Assembly: GCA_022885665.1 (NCBI GenBank)
Contig: JAGQDJ010000046.1
Location: 186,001 to 250,000, forward strand
Length of the DNA: 64,000 nt
Direction: 5' to 3'
Source of the DNA: Triops longicaudatus
Taxonomy: Eukaryota; Arthropoda; Branchiopoda; Notostraca; Triopsidae
The notes beneath the pieces were generated by a model. It ran no database searches. It saw only the letters and a program-made list of their open reading frames with translations, and had not been told where the DNA came from. Below, one piece after another: positions 1 through 11,424 of this stretch. A program made the position numbers and the translations under genes. Numbering within the stretch: the first letter of the stretch is position 1; each line of letters opens with the position of its first letter.

Positions 1-1303
1 ACGAGCTGCAGAGTCCCCCACACGTTAATGATTTCATTATATAAAGTACAACCGTAATCCAAATATTCTGCCTGGAAAACGGCAGTTCCTTTGCAAGGTT
101 TCAGAATATTTGTTAGAAGAGTGTCGTTATTATTAGTTTCGTCGTCACCACTTTCTGATTGCAGAAGACTCGGTAGAAAATCTTAGGTAAATTAGCAACC
201 AGTCGCGTTTGTCGACATCCGGTTATCCGGATTACATTTACGTGAACGTACAGAAAAGGGTAAACAAAGGATATGTGCAGTATGCAAGAGAAATGCACGA
301 GAACAGTGTACTAGATACAACGCTGAGCTGCACTCAAACTGCTTTCAAGAATGGCATGAAAAATGATGTGTGCCGTGATCCCCATTTGGAGATTAGACTT
401 TCTTTTGAAATTTTGGCAAAATGAATGTTACTTTGATTTATAATAATTTTTTTCCTAACTATTTGGCTTCAGATGAATAGAAATTAAGTCGACAAAAATT
501 CAGAATAAAATGGTCCTTAATGGGTAAGATTACCGTGGGCTCGTGGGCACAGCCCTGGTTTGGGAACCCTATCTTTTTTACTGTATTTATTTATTTTTTG
601 GGGAGTAATAGTTTATAAAATAAACCTGCTTATAAAATAAACATGCTCTATATGTGTCTGTATTTTTAATATCATGTACTCACTTTAATTAATGAGCGAA
701 GATAAAATTTACATAGTTTAATCGAAATTTACAACCGAAAGGAAAGCCCCCATTACCCACTTATGTGTAAATTCGATATTTACTTGAAAAAATGCTTTGT
801 TGTCAGTTTCCTACATCAGTGTTTGTTTATTCAGCCAGTACTCACCGGTAACTCTCACAACAGAAGAAGCAAAACTGTAATAATACTAAATGTAACGGGA
901 GACAGTTTCGTAAACGTGTCTCAAGTTGGCCAACGCGTTTTCTTTCAATGAATGTAGCTTAACCAAACGAAAAAATAGTATTTTGTTGAAGCCGTATACA
1001 GTAGTGTATTAATTGAGTGTCAAAGATTATCTGTTACATCATAAAAGGTAATACATCCAAATCACGTGCGAAGTTACTCATTTTCATTTAAATTATTCTT
1101 AAGTTGATTTGGAGTTAAATTAGTACAAGAAGCTAAAAGCTACAACGGAGAAGTATAAGATATTGCTGCCGTATTCGGAAACAGTAAATGCAGTGGTTTT
1201 GAGTTCAATTTTCGAAGCGTTTGAAAAGCTCGCGATTCCGCGAGTTCGTTGAGTTGTGTCCGAGCAGCATTCGTTATTCAACTCATCCGGAAAGACATGT
1301 ATG
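1..1303. other. Intergenic, no gene seen
   Basis: No open frame here resembles a known protein and the short frames look like chance. The only visible structure is an imperfect tandem pair of an AT-rich unit of about 18 bp around 612-646 (ttataaaataaac twice). The stretch lies downstream of the minus-strand ionotropic receptor gene, so it should hold that gene's 3' untranslated region. Confidence 0.6.
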
Positions 1304-3160
1304 TCAGGGAAAGAAAAGAAAAAGCTTCCTTTTTATTTCTTTTGCAATAATTTCCAAGACAAAAACTACGATTGAGATAATGTAACCGATAATCAGAAGG
1401 ATGTAAGCGCCTTGCAAGCTTTCCAGTGATAAATTGCTTGACGACGACCCCGAGGACGATTCTTCCTGCGAATTAATGTCTGTGTTTTCTGCTCTGGAAT
1501 CCCTTAGGGCCTCCTCAAACCAATAGTTTACCAGTCCACCCTCAATAACACGTTGAAAGATTTCATTCATGCGTTCTCGGTAAGGTGAATATTTTTGAAG
1601 ACCGAAGCCAGTCTGGTATGGCATGAGGCATTGCTTGACCATGTGCACCGTTTCTCCTGCCTTTGGACTCGTGTATTTCGTTTTTATAAGGTATCTAAGG
1701 TAGTCATCTGATCCCGTAATAACTAACTTGCCTTTGGCAAGCTGATCGTAAGCCCAGTCGAAGTCTGAATAAGAAATTAATTGGGTAGACAGCTTCCTCC
1801 AAGTTGGGTCGCTCGAATCCTTAAGTATCTTGGCGGCGTTATCACCAAAACTACCTTTGGTCAAAGGACTATTCAGTAGTTGCTGGATTGTGTCGATTGG
1901 AGCAGGTTTGATAGGGACGCTGAGGTAAGCTGTCAACATGCTTTTGTACACAGTGGGAACGATGGTCGCAATTGTGAACCAACCTACCAAAAACATCCTG
2001 ACAGCGTCAGTTTTTACCGACCACGTCACCTGGAGCTGCATTAACCCGCTGAAGATGAAATAAACCACCGTGCTGAAGTTTTTCAAATAGCTATCACTCG
2101 GAGCGAATTTGCCTATGACGTAGAGAGCCACAACGGAAATGACGAAGAGAAGGAAAGTTGAAATCCAAACCCACGTGTCGAATGGTGCCACTAGCGCCAT
2201 CCAGCGAGGCGAGGGACTTGGCAAAGGGGCTAAAAAGCATTCGTAGAGAACCCGGTATGCGGAAGTGTAATCCATAACGGCCGTACGAGCTGATTGGATG
2301 TACAAACCGGCGAAGCCGATATCGGTATTGCCGTATGCCAATTCTCCCACCAGGCCTGTAAAAGTGCCGTTTGCCAGTTGTTGACCCCATAATTCATTGT
2401 TAGGCGGTTCTTTAATACTGAACGTAAAATTCATAGCCTGGGCCTGGGCAAGTAGGAGTGAATATTCCAGGCCGCTGTACGAGTAGCCACTCGCTGTTGG
2501 AAACTTCTGGATCAAGGGACGGAAATCGAATGTCGTTACGTTGAGAGTATACCCGCGCAGATTGTTGAATTTGTCGTAAAATAAGTTTGATTCCAGCTCA
2601 AATACTCCAGAGAATAAGAACCGATCTAACACATGAGTCTCACTTCTGTGTGGAATATCGTGAGTTCGAATTTCAATAGTATCTCCAATGGATCTCAGAA
2701 ATATGGTATCTGCATTCGTGAGCAACAGTTTCTGTTGGAACAGCTCATCTATTTCTATGATACTACTTACAGGGGCATGTAAAATTATTTTTCCTCGTAG
2801 CCGCCTGACGGAACTTCCAAGATGCTTTGCGAGTAATATCAAGTCCTTGACAGTGGGGTACACGATTATATAAGTGTTGCAACCCAGTTTGAAAGACTTC
2901 TGAAGGTCACTGCTGAAAAACTTATCGCTTGTTACTTTATTACTGTGTTTCTGGAACCATAAAACCGTTATATTTTCTTGTAAGTGAGTCAGCCACGAAG
3001 TTAGTGAGGTAGAAGAAAATTCCGGGTCGGTCAGTAAAGTAAAACAAGGCCTGCTGTGATATTTCTTCATGATTTCTACGATAAGTAAATCCACGTTTGT
3101 TTTTGTGTCGGCTGCACGAATCACAATCAAGGCACTGAGGAAACACATTGTCAACCACAT
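1304..3160 (-). CDS. Ionotropic receptor (IR), divergent iGluR-like chemoreceptor
   Basis: An uninterrupted 618-residue frame from an ATG at 3160. It begins with a hydrophobic signal peptide (about residues 1-16). The ligand-binding S1 half follows, where SARTAVMDYT keeps the arginine position of the iGluR SEREKVIDFT-type motif. Next come M1 (about 325-350), a pore loop, M3 (about 385-410, ending TAYLSVP), the S2 half and M4 (584-605), then a short basic cytoplasmic tail. This is the architecture of arthropod IRs, ligand-gated cation channels of sensory dendrites. The M3 segment lacks the canonical SYTANLAAF motif and the amino-terminal part is short. Together with the absence of introns this fits the divergent, species-specific IR class rather than the co-receptors IR8a or IR25a. 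Its ligand cannot be told from the sequence. A serine-rich patch sits just before M4. Confidence 0.93.
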   Translation of the reverse strand: MWLTMCFLSALIVIRAADTKTNVDLLIVEIMKKYHSRPCFTLLTDPEFSSTSLTSWLTHLQENITVLWFQKHSNKVTSDKFFSSDLQKSFKLGCNTYIIVYPTVKDLILLAKHLGSSVRRLRGKIILHAPVSSIIEIDELFQQKLLLTNADTIFLRSIGDTIEIRTHDIPHRSETHVLDRFLFSGVFELESNLFYDKFNNLRGYTLNVTTFDFRPLIQKFPTASGYSYSGLEYSLLLAQAQAMNFTFSIKEPPNNELWGQQLANGTFTGLVGELAYGNTDIGFAGLYIQSARTAVMDYTSAYRVLYECFLAPLPSPSPRWMALVAPFDTWVWISTFLLFVISVVALYVIGKFAPSDSYLKNFSTVVYFIFSGLMQLQVTWSVKTDAVRMFLVGWFTIATIVPTVYKSMLTAYLSVPIKPAPIDTIQQLLNSPLTKGSFGDNAAKILKDSSDPTWRKLSTQLISYSDFDWAYDQLAKGKLVITGSDDYLRYLIKTKYTSPKAGETVHMVKQCLMPYQTGFGLQKYSPYRERMNEIFQRVIEGGLVNYWFEEALRDSRAENTDINSQEESSSGSSSSNLSLESLQGAYILLIIGYIISIVVFVLEIIAKEIKRKLFLFFP

Positions 3161-3645
3161 TTCTGCCTGATGTCAGGTTCTCTATGACAGCTACTGAGCT
3201 TATGTCTGTGGCTCAATATGCGCCGTACTCTATTTATGCTGAACAAATGCCTCCTGCTATGAGCATAATAATGGGGTGTTAGTGAAAAAAAAAACTCCTT
3301 GGAATACAAAAGCCCGTCTTGTATAATACGCCCATAGTTGTCACGCAGCACTTTGCTGGTTAGGAGTCCTCGGACTCAACGCATTTGTAGCTATGTATGA
3401 ATTTCTAAACATACGCTGCTGAAATATTAGTCTTTAAGGACACGGAGGAACTAAACTCAGTACACCCTTCTTTCCATAGGTGGCATCTCAAACTCCATTG
3501 TTTTTGCCTATATCTCCCAGTTTGTTCACAAAAACTTTGCGGAGCATAACTCCAAAACGGCTTGTCCAATTGTTATAATTTTAGCGTCTAAAAGCCTCTC
3601 AAACAACTCTCAGATGTGGTGACGAAAAGATTTCTTTCAATTTTT

Positions 3646-3651
3646 TTTATT
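3646..3651 (-). terminator. Poly(A) signal AATAAA, probable DNAI2 3' end
   Basis: A minus-strand AATAAA lies about 235 nt past the proposed DNAI2 stop codon, a reasonable distance for cleavage and polyadenylation. The placement is inference from position only. Confidence 0.4.
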
Positions 3652-3885
3652 CAGTAAACATGGGCAAACTTTACGCTTAATTTTGCAAACTTTCCTAGGG
3701 CGTTTTGTAAAAAAAGCTCTTCGATACGCTAGACTTAAAAAAAATAGCACTAAAGCCATTACAATCAGACTAGCTATTTTGGAACTATGCTCCGCAAGAG
3801 TTTCCCATGCTATTCGCAATAAGGGCTCTAGATCCCCCCCCCCCCCTGGCCCCAAAGCTCTATTGCTTATGTCCGTCAACGGTGA

Positions 3886-6800
3886 CTAATGGCCTTCAAC
3901 CCGGCGACGTTGAGCGACTTCCTACGATAAGGTGCCAGAACAGGTTATTGCACGAAACTCCTAACATGACATAAAACACTTCTTACTTGTTGAAACGACT
4001 CGAAAAACTGTTTTTCCGCCGCTACTAATATTTCATCCGTTACGGTTAAAGATTCGAGCTCGTCATTCGTTGAGGTACATAAATCGTCTTTAGCTGTGTC
4101 ACTGTCTTCAGGTGTTCTTTCCGAGAAACAAAAACGCGGCTCTGCGGAAGTTCCAGGTGTAGTTAAACTGGCAGTAGGAGGAGCCGTCGTCTGAGTTGTC
4201 GACGCTGGTTTTCCTCGGTCACGTAAACGTTGCTCTTTAGTTTTAGCCTCAAGCATTTTTTCACGTCGTGTTTCACGCTCGAGCATCTATAATGCAAGTC
4301 GAAATGGGTCTTTGTGTTCGTGGCTGAGGAAAAAATAGCTGAATATTTTTTTACCGCAGTTAATAGAGTTTTATCGTTGCGACTAACGCAACGAAGCGCT
4401 TCGTTCATGGACACCAAAGAAATACGTCCTTCGTTACTGCCTGAGCCTACAGCGAGCAGTTTGCCATGTTCATGAACTCGCATACACAGCAGTGTGTCGT
4501 CCACCAATTTAGTGGTCAGCAGTGGCTCTGACCGCTGGATTAATATATCCCAGGCCTGGACGCAACCCTCGTCGTCAGCTGTGAAGAATAAGGATGGTCG
4601 AGTTGGGCTCCATGATGCATCGACTAACCTGGTTTTTGCTCCTCTGAAGAAGTATTTACTTATGACATTTTCTGAAGCTTGTTTTTTTTATTTATTTATT
4701 TTTTATTTGTATATATATTTTTTATTACCGGAAAGACAATATTGGTGAATCCTTGATATCTTCGGCCCAAACCTTGGCTGTCCAGTCACCAATCGTCAAG
4801 AAAGTCTTAGGTAACTGTGGGTGTCGCTGCAATGCTCGCACAGAACCTAGGTGTGCTTCATACTGAGAAATTATACGCTCGGAAGGCATACGAGCACGTC
4901 GGTTGCAAGACAAGACAACTCCTGAGGTATAGAAATTCAGTTAGTTGGATCTTCCTTCCAGTGTTTTCCACCTCATGCATATGCCAAGGCTTAGAGCATC
5001 CCAGCATTTTGACGCTTTTTCTTCGACCTTATATGAACAAACTTAATCTGATTGGAAAGACTGATCGAAAGCGAAGACGATTTAAGTTTGATAAATCCCG
5101 TAATTGGTAGGAAAAGTGGTAGGAATTCTGTAGTTTAATTTATAAATCTACCGATTGTCTAAAGTAGCACTGTTATCAAAGGAAAGTCTGTGTCTTTATC
5201 TTTGAGCTCTCTTAACGTTCAAGGTTCGGAGTAAATACATCCTTTTCCTTTTTTTAAAAAATAAACTATAATATATAGAAAAGATACAGTAAATCAGCTC
5301 GAAAATTTGTCACCACCTGCAAGTGCTTAGCGTGTCATTTTTTTTTCCTTTACCCAAGGTAAATCCGTGTGCATGTCTGAAATTTTCACTTAAATCTTGT
5401 GGTAGTATTTTGTCAGTTTTTTATTATTCAGCGGCGAATTTGAGGCTATATTGGCGACCTTTCCTCCATTTTTTCTGAATAGCACACTGTAAAAACAGGT
5501 TTTCAACAACAAGTACATTACAACATCCTAAAATTAGTAGTTGAGGCTGAAAATTTGTATTTGATGCTCAAAATTAGTAATAGATACTCAAAAGTGACTT
5601 TTTCAGACTCAAAAATGGAAGCCAACTCTCAAAATCGAAGCACGCTTAATTCAAAATGAGAAGGGGTTAGTCTCAAAATGAGTGGCAAAAAGTGCACGTG
5701 GGCAGGTCCAAAGAGCGCTGAGAACCGTTGTGATCGATCCTACTTCATTGTTAAAAAAAAGCCTTTTCGATGTGACTGGGCAGAAAGTTTTGTTCACGCT
5801 AAAATATTACTCAAGTTTATAAAATGCATGTGAGTTCTAATATTCTTGTTAAGAATATTACATGCCAGTGTAGTGAATGTACGCATAGACTGTATTTATT
5901 CGGTGACAAGGACTGGATTCACTATTTTAACTCCCTAGACAGAATGGGCGAATAACTTCTATGGTGGGAACAAGTTCATCGTATTGATGCCGCTCATTTT
6001 CGGAAGATAACTTGCAAATGGATTTTTTTTATGAAACATCTTTAAACAGAATGTTACTGCAAATTCATTGTAATTTAAAAATGCCTTAGCATTGTCAACG
6101 TGTATGTAATGTTTTGTGAATTATGTAACGGGGATTGGAAAAGTGGCTTTGTTAATCACAAACACAGAATTGATGAATAGACTTAGGCGACTAACCGTTC
6201 TGTTCTGTGTCCTACAAAACCTCCAATACATGTAGGCCTATATTAGCGTAGGTATGAGCTCTTTAATGTTGTACAAATCTTTACTTAGTTACTTTTAGTT
6301 ATTTTAGTTTTGTTATAGTTTTCTTCGAAATTTTTTCATAGTGCTTGTAACTGTTGTTAGTTCTATGTTGCTTATTTCTACGTGTTTCGTGACTGTCCAT
6401 TTTATAGTTTTGTCTTTTGTATCCTCACGTCTCCGTGTTTTTCATCACTTTACGTTTGAGGTTCTTGTCTTTTGTGTATTGAAACTTTTGTGAAGTGCCC
6501 GCTATTGCCAATCGGATTGTTTCTTATATGATTATTTTGTTACTCCCGTTTTTGTGATGTTTGCCCTTGCACTTTTTCCCTTTTTTTAAAAAAATACTGT
6601 CAATTTTATAATTTATAAATACTGTACGCTTGTGTGTGTTTGCGATTCGAAAAATACAAAATGGTAATTTTATTACGAATTGAGAATTATTATAAAATAA
6701 TAAGCAGCGATGAATGAGATATAAAAGCTAATATTGAGTTCCCCGATAGTCGTTCTGAGATTCGGAAGCTCACTTTTGAGAATGCGCCTCTCATTTTGAG

Positions 6801-8159
6801 CCTTGGAAACCTCTCATTTTGAGAGTGTAGACAAAGAGTTAGTTACCTTGTTCTGTTCCCACGAGAAATTTTGTAGGCATAGAAGGATCGTATTCCAAGC
6901 TGCTGGCTGCAAGGAGAGTCTCGTAGCGTGTCTCACCGCTTCCGGTTGGATTCAGAATCAAGATGTCGACAGGGGTAGATAGTTTTCTCACGTCCCACCA
7001 CAATACCTAGCTTATTGTGATGATCGTGTACGAAAAAAACTCAAAATTAATTATATATTAATAATTACCTGACCATCTGAAGAAGTTGAAAAAAACTCCC
7101 CGCCTGCTTTGGAGTTTGTCCACATAACCCTGGCAACCGCTTCAGTATGGCCCGAATTCAGTGGAGTTAATTCCACGGGACTAGAACCCCGTCGCCCATC
7201 CCAGATACCGACTCGACCAGTAACCAGTCCTCCAGCTATACAGTGGACGTCTTTAGGGTTGAATGCCAAGCTGCGAATCTGACAGGGACTTCGGAGTACA
7301 ACCTCTGGCTTTGAGGGCTTTTCTGTTATTAGAATATTGGCAATCGAATGGACAAATTACCCCAATTAAAAGAGAAAGTACCAATATCCCAAATGTATGA
7401 ATCATTTCCGCGATCTGCGAAATAGTTTTCCCATATCGGTACCGAGTATGCAGCTGCAAGGCGAAGCGTACCATCTGGGCACCAGCTGAGGTCCGTTACA
7501 GCCCGGGATAAACCGGGGGACGGATCCAGAATTGATTGGTGTATTTGCAATTCTGGAGGAGTATGAAAAGCATCATCGTCTTCTAGTAAAAACTGTTCAT
7601 AGAGATCTAGCGCGTTATTTTGCTTAATGCAGTGCTCCATACTCTAGCAATATTCGTGAAATAAATGTTTGGACTATATTTTCCGCAAGGCAAATGTTAC
7701 CGCAGACAGTTGCAAAATACTGTAAACGAAATTGTCGTCTTTTTCAATTTTCTTGCGATAGCGAGCCACTTGGTCAGGTTCATGGGGATTTATATCACGA
7801 GGCCAGCCTCCTTCCGTATGGTTTACGCTCCTGGATTCACAGATCACGTTATCGGTGTTCACCTCATGGACCGAGTATTCATTATCCGTTTGAACGGCTC
7901 TATCTATCGGGTTTATAGTTGTGAACTGTGAAGCTAGTTGCGGATCAGGTAAGATATTAATCACTTGCGACGGATAACGCACGCTGTCAGAAAAGTAGGG
8001 TTTTCGACTACTTAGTTCCTGAATATCTTTGCGAATTGTCCACTGAATATCCATGTTTTCCTTCCCCGATATCACAACAGGAGTGAAGTCCTTTTGTTTG
8101 CTGTAATTTATCGACAAAACATGGTTGCTTAGACGCGCATATTCTTACATCCCACCCAT
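3886..8159 (-). CDS. DNAI2: Dynein axonemal intermediate chain 2 (outer arm), WD40 protein
   Basis: Nine exons give about 634 residues, close to vertebrate DNAI2 (about 605): 8159-8149, 8100-7701, 7643-7382, 7322-7069, 7006-6847, 4921-4729, 4643-4355, 4286-3987 and 3921-3886. All junctions are GT-AG and in phase. Family hallmarks include VNHTEGGWPRDINP and IMQL/MEHCIKQNN-like text across exons 2-3. WD repeats follow: YIWDI, GIWDGRRG, WWDVRKLS, GDWTAKVWAED and VQAWDI. The charged segment LERETRREKMLEAK is typical of the family carboxy end. The protein anchors outer dynein arms in motile axonemes, so the animal has motile cilia or flagellate sperm. The first (11-nt) and last (12-codon) exons are the least certain parts. 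The 1.9-kb fourth coding-region gap (6846-4922) is far longer than the other introns and contains a repeat cluster. Confidence 0.93.
5521..6835. repeat. Two clusters of a ctcaaaatgag-like motif inside a DNAI2 intron
   Basis: Near 5560-5690 the plus strand carries at least six variants of (c)tcaaaa(t)gag. Near 6765-6830 the reverse complement (ctcattttgag and cttttgag forms) occurs three times. The two clusters face each other across about 1.1 kb of AT-rich sequence, all within one intron of DNAI2. That suggests the edges of an inserted non-autonomous element, but I cannot define clean termini or a target-site duplication. Confidence 0.35.
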
Positions 8160-9308
8160 TGCTTGCTCTAAGCAGGACAGAGGCGTTAGCGCCCGTCTCC
8201 GCGAGTCATTACACATCGAACAAACTTGCGCAACCCGTGACTTAACATTGTCATGTCTATAGCTTTCTCTGTTCCAAAAATTATGCTGAAGATCAGAACA
8301 GAGATAACTCTTATGAGAGAGAGAAAAAAATTGAAATTCATAACGCAATCCACTTCAAAAGCTGACAAAAATCCTTCCCATTGTGGCTTCTGACCATTGA
8401 AACTGTACTTATTTAATTGACGTTGCACTTTGTGCGTAACAGTAATGGCTTTGAGGAAAATTCTCCAACCCTTTTTGCAACAATGAATTTTTTATTTATT
8501 TATTTTGTGCAAGAATGAAAGACAACAAATATTTCGGCAATTTTTTACTTGCATCACGTATTCTATAGACTATTTGTCAGTCTTAAATCGGCTTAGACGT
8601 GCAAGTTTGATAACATACATCCCGTCTCAAGTGTCAAGTCTCAGGGTTATGGGTTTTAAATTAAGATTTCGGATTTAAATTGTTATGGGATATCTTGTAT
8701 TCTGCTTACTTCATTGAGAGATTGTAGACCATTTACATTCCCAGTACCTATGTACATAAACATTCTAATAAAGCTAACTGTTTAAAACACTGATTTCGAA
8801 AATACGGAAGACTGGTATCCTATGATTAGTGCAAATTTGCCTAAATTGTTATATTTGGGTGCGATGGTATTTTAACAAGTGCTGTGCATGTAAATATCTT
8901 GATTGGGCACCAATAGGCATAGCACTTCGTAAAGTGCCAAAATATCGCAGATCCATGATTCGTTCACCGGTACGGTCTTCACTATTTCCTTTGGAGCAAC
9001 TTAAACAGAGCCTAGAAGAAACAACTATTTGTGAGTAAAAGCACCCAAGTAGATGAGTTAGCGTACAATACAGCTCATGCTTTACGGATTAAAAGATAAT
9101 AAGGAGCCTGTAAAGCTCATTCACATATCGTGCTTGGCCAGGGCAGTAAAGCTCTAACAATGATAACTAGACAGCATTCTGACAAAAAGATTACTGTTGA
9201 ATAAATGATTTTATCGATAAAATTCGCTTTTTTTTACATTCGTAAAACTGAGATGGTAGAGTATATTATATAGTGTTACCTATAAGCGAGACATTCAAGC
9301 CAAACAAA
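8160..9308. other. Spacer between DNAI2 and FLVCR-like gene
   Basis: About 1.15 kb with no credible coding frame. It should hold the DNAI2 promoter and 5' leader and the 3' untranslated region of the minus-strand FLVCR-like gene. I see no clear poly(A) hexamer or repeat. Confidence 0.5.
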
Positions 9309-11424
9309 TTAGGGCTCCGCTGTAGTAGGCTGTTTCTGGGCAGTTTGTCTTCGTAAATCTGACTTGATAAACGCTGTAATAATGGTCCCGACTAATAACG
9401 CCCCAGCTTGACTCAAGTTCGACACAAGATCACCGTGACTATCCAACAGGATTCCGCTTACGGAGGTAAAAATAATACCAAATAACTGAGCCGAGGCGTT
9501 CAGTAAACCTGACGTCGTTCCTTCCGGTTCAGGGTAAGTGAGCTCTGCTGCAAATTCGAAACCAACAGGCAAGTACCCGGTCATAAAGAAACTACATTCA
9601 CATAAAAAATTTAGTTTTAAAATTAAATAAGGAAGAGTTTATGTATACCCTAGTAGCCCAGCTGTTAAAAATACTACCCAAACGGTACCAACTGACAGAG
9701 TAAAAGTGTAAGTAATCATTCCTGCCAAGCTGAGAGCGTAAACAGCTAACGTGGTTTCCCTAAATATATATTAAATGAATATTTGCTGAAACAATGAAGA
9801 CTTTATGAGCACTGTACTTGAATCTATGAGTTTTATCTAAAATAATGCCGCACATAACGGAACCAGCCATTCCAGCGACCACGATCGTCAATCCAATGAG
9901 ACCGGCGTTGCGTTCCTGACCCTAATAAAATTATGTCGATAAACTATTTGAATTATATAATCTAAAAAAATTTCACTTACCGGGAAGTATACTAGCACGA
10001 TTTGATTTAACAGAGTCGAAATGGCGTAGAAGACTCCTACGTTGATCCCATAAGAAATAAGCAAAAGTACGTAACTCCGATTTTTCATAATTCGGAGGAC
10101 AGACTTGGCGTAACTGTCGGAGTCTTTGGAAAGTAAGTTTGCGCGTGCAATGCTCGGTGGTAAAGGCGGATGAGCTGGGAAGACTGCGACCAGTATAAAT
10201 GAAACATTAATTCAGTAATAACATATTACGTAGTAAAAACGAGGACGAAGGGAAATTATCACAAAGCCTTACCAAAAACAATGGCCAGAAATATTAGAGT
10301 GCATACACCTGCTGTGCCGTACATCATAATACTCATGTCTTTGCCGATTTCGTCAATGGATTCGTATGCACCGACCAAAACAGGAGGAAGCATGAAACCC
10401 AGAGCCACGCCAAACTAAAATAAGAAAGTACAAAATAGTATTAAGGCCAGGACACTAAAAATTCTATTAGTCCACAAATCTACATGAGCCTTATTTGGCA
10501 TTTGTGCAGTAAGCTTCCCTGGGAGCCTCAACCCACATGAGTCGCTGTACGTTAAATAACACTTCCCGTTGACATAGGCATTATCTTGAAGGGGTCAGGA
10601 CATCCCGTTTGAAACGTTTTAGAGTGCCAGGCTGGGCTTATTTAGACTATTGAGAGACAAAGGAACGTACTTGATTGCCAAACACTCCAATTGCTGTTGC
10701 GGAAGAGACTTGCTCGGGTCCGAACCAAACAGCTGCCAACCGAGGTGGTATCCCTAAGATAAAGAGTTGCGACAAGGCACAGATGGTTTGACCGATCATG
10801 GCCAAATAGAAACGATCAGGAGAAACGGCAGTGACTTTAATCCAAGAGCCGAGTGCTGTTCCGAAAGAGCCAAGGAGCACAGCAACACGCAATCCCTAAT
10901 AAAGCCAGAAAATTTATTTTTTAAAATATCCATAAGATGCATTGGCCATGAGTTACTTTTTTGTCCAGAAGCCACGCGGCCGGGAAAATGAAAGGGATAT
11001 AAACGACCATGTAGACCATGGAAAGCCAGTTGACTGCATTGCTGTCTACACCATAATAATGCATTATGATGTTCGTGATGATGGAATACTCGATCCAGTG
11101 AAAGGCATTTGTCATGGAATGGATTACGAATAAACCTAGGATGAACCATCTTCGAAAGTACACCTTGGTAGCTTGCGGCACCTGAACTTCCAGCTGTTTC
11201 TCTACGGCTGCAGAATTTTCAGTCGTAATCGTAGGATTTGTACCATTCTTGGTCACTAGGGTTACAATGGGCTGTGGTTCATTTAGCTCCGAAGGAACTA
11301 CTACGTAGGATCCCATTTCCTCTATCCGGTCCGAAATGAGGAAGATCGTACTTCCAAAGTCCGATTCTGGAGTGAAATCTGCAGACGCTGTCACCAAGTT
11401 CTGTGAGGATTCCGAGATCAGCAT
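9309..11424 (-). CDS. FLVCR-family major facilitator transporter (haem/choline class)
   Basis: Seven exons, 511 residues: 11424-10957, 10895-10671, 10414-10273, 10183-9981, 9921-9818, 9759-9649 and 9591-9309; every junction is GT-AG and in frame. After a roughly 85-residue cytoplasmic lead comes RRWFILGLF...SMTNAFHWIEYSII, then VNWLSMVYM, IFPAAWLLDKK, QTICALSQLFILGIPPRLAA and ATAIGVFGNQ. This run is diagnostic of the FLVCR1/FLVCR2 branch (SLC49A). About twelve membrane segments follow in the usual MFS layout, and the length fits the family. Vertebrate members move haem and choline or ethanolamine across the plasma membrane; the substrate here is inferred from family only. The start is the ATG at 11424; an upstream in-frame TTG is not used. 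It stands alone on the minus strand with no operon-like neighbours. Confidence 0.95.

Noticed and set aside
3637..3879. Minus-strand frame with one membrane-like segment just after the DNAI2 end
   Set aside because: It has no ATG start, its codons run through a C10 tract, and it overlaps the region that should be the DNAI2 3' untranslated sequence. A 12-codon final DNAI2 exon explains the locus better.
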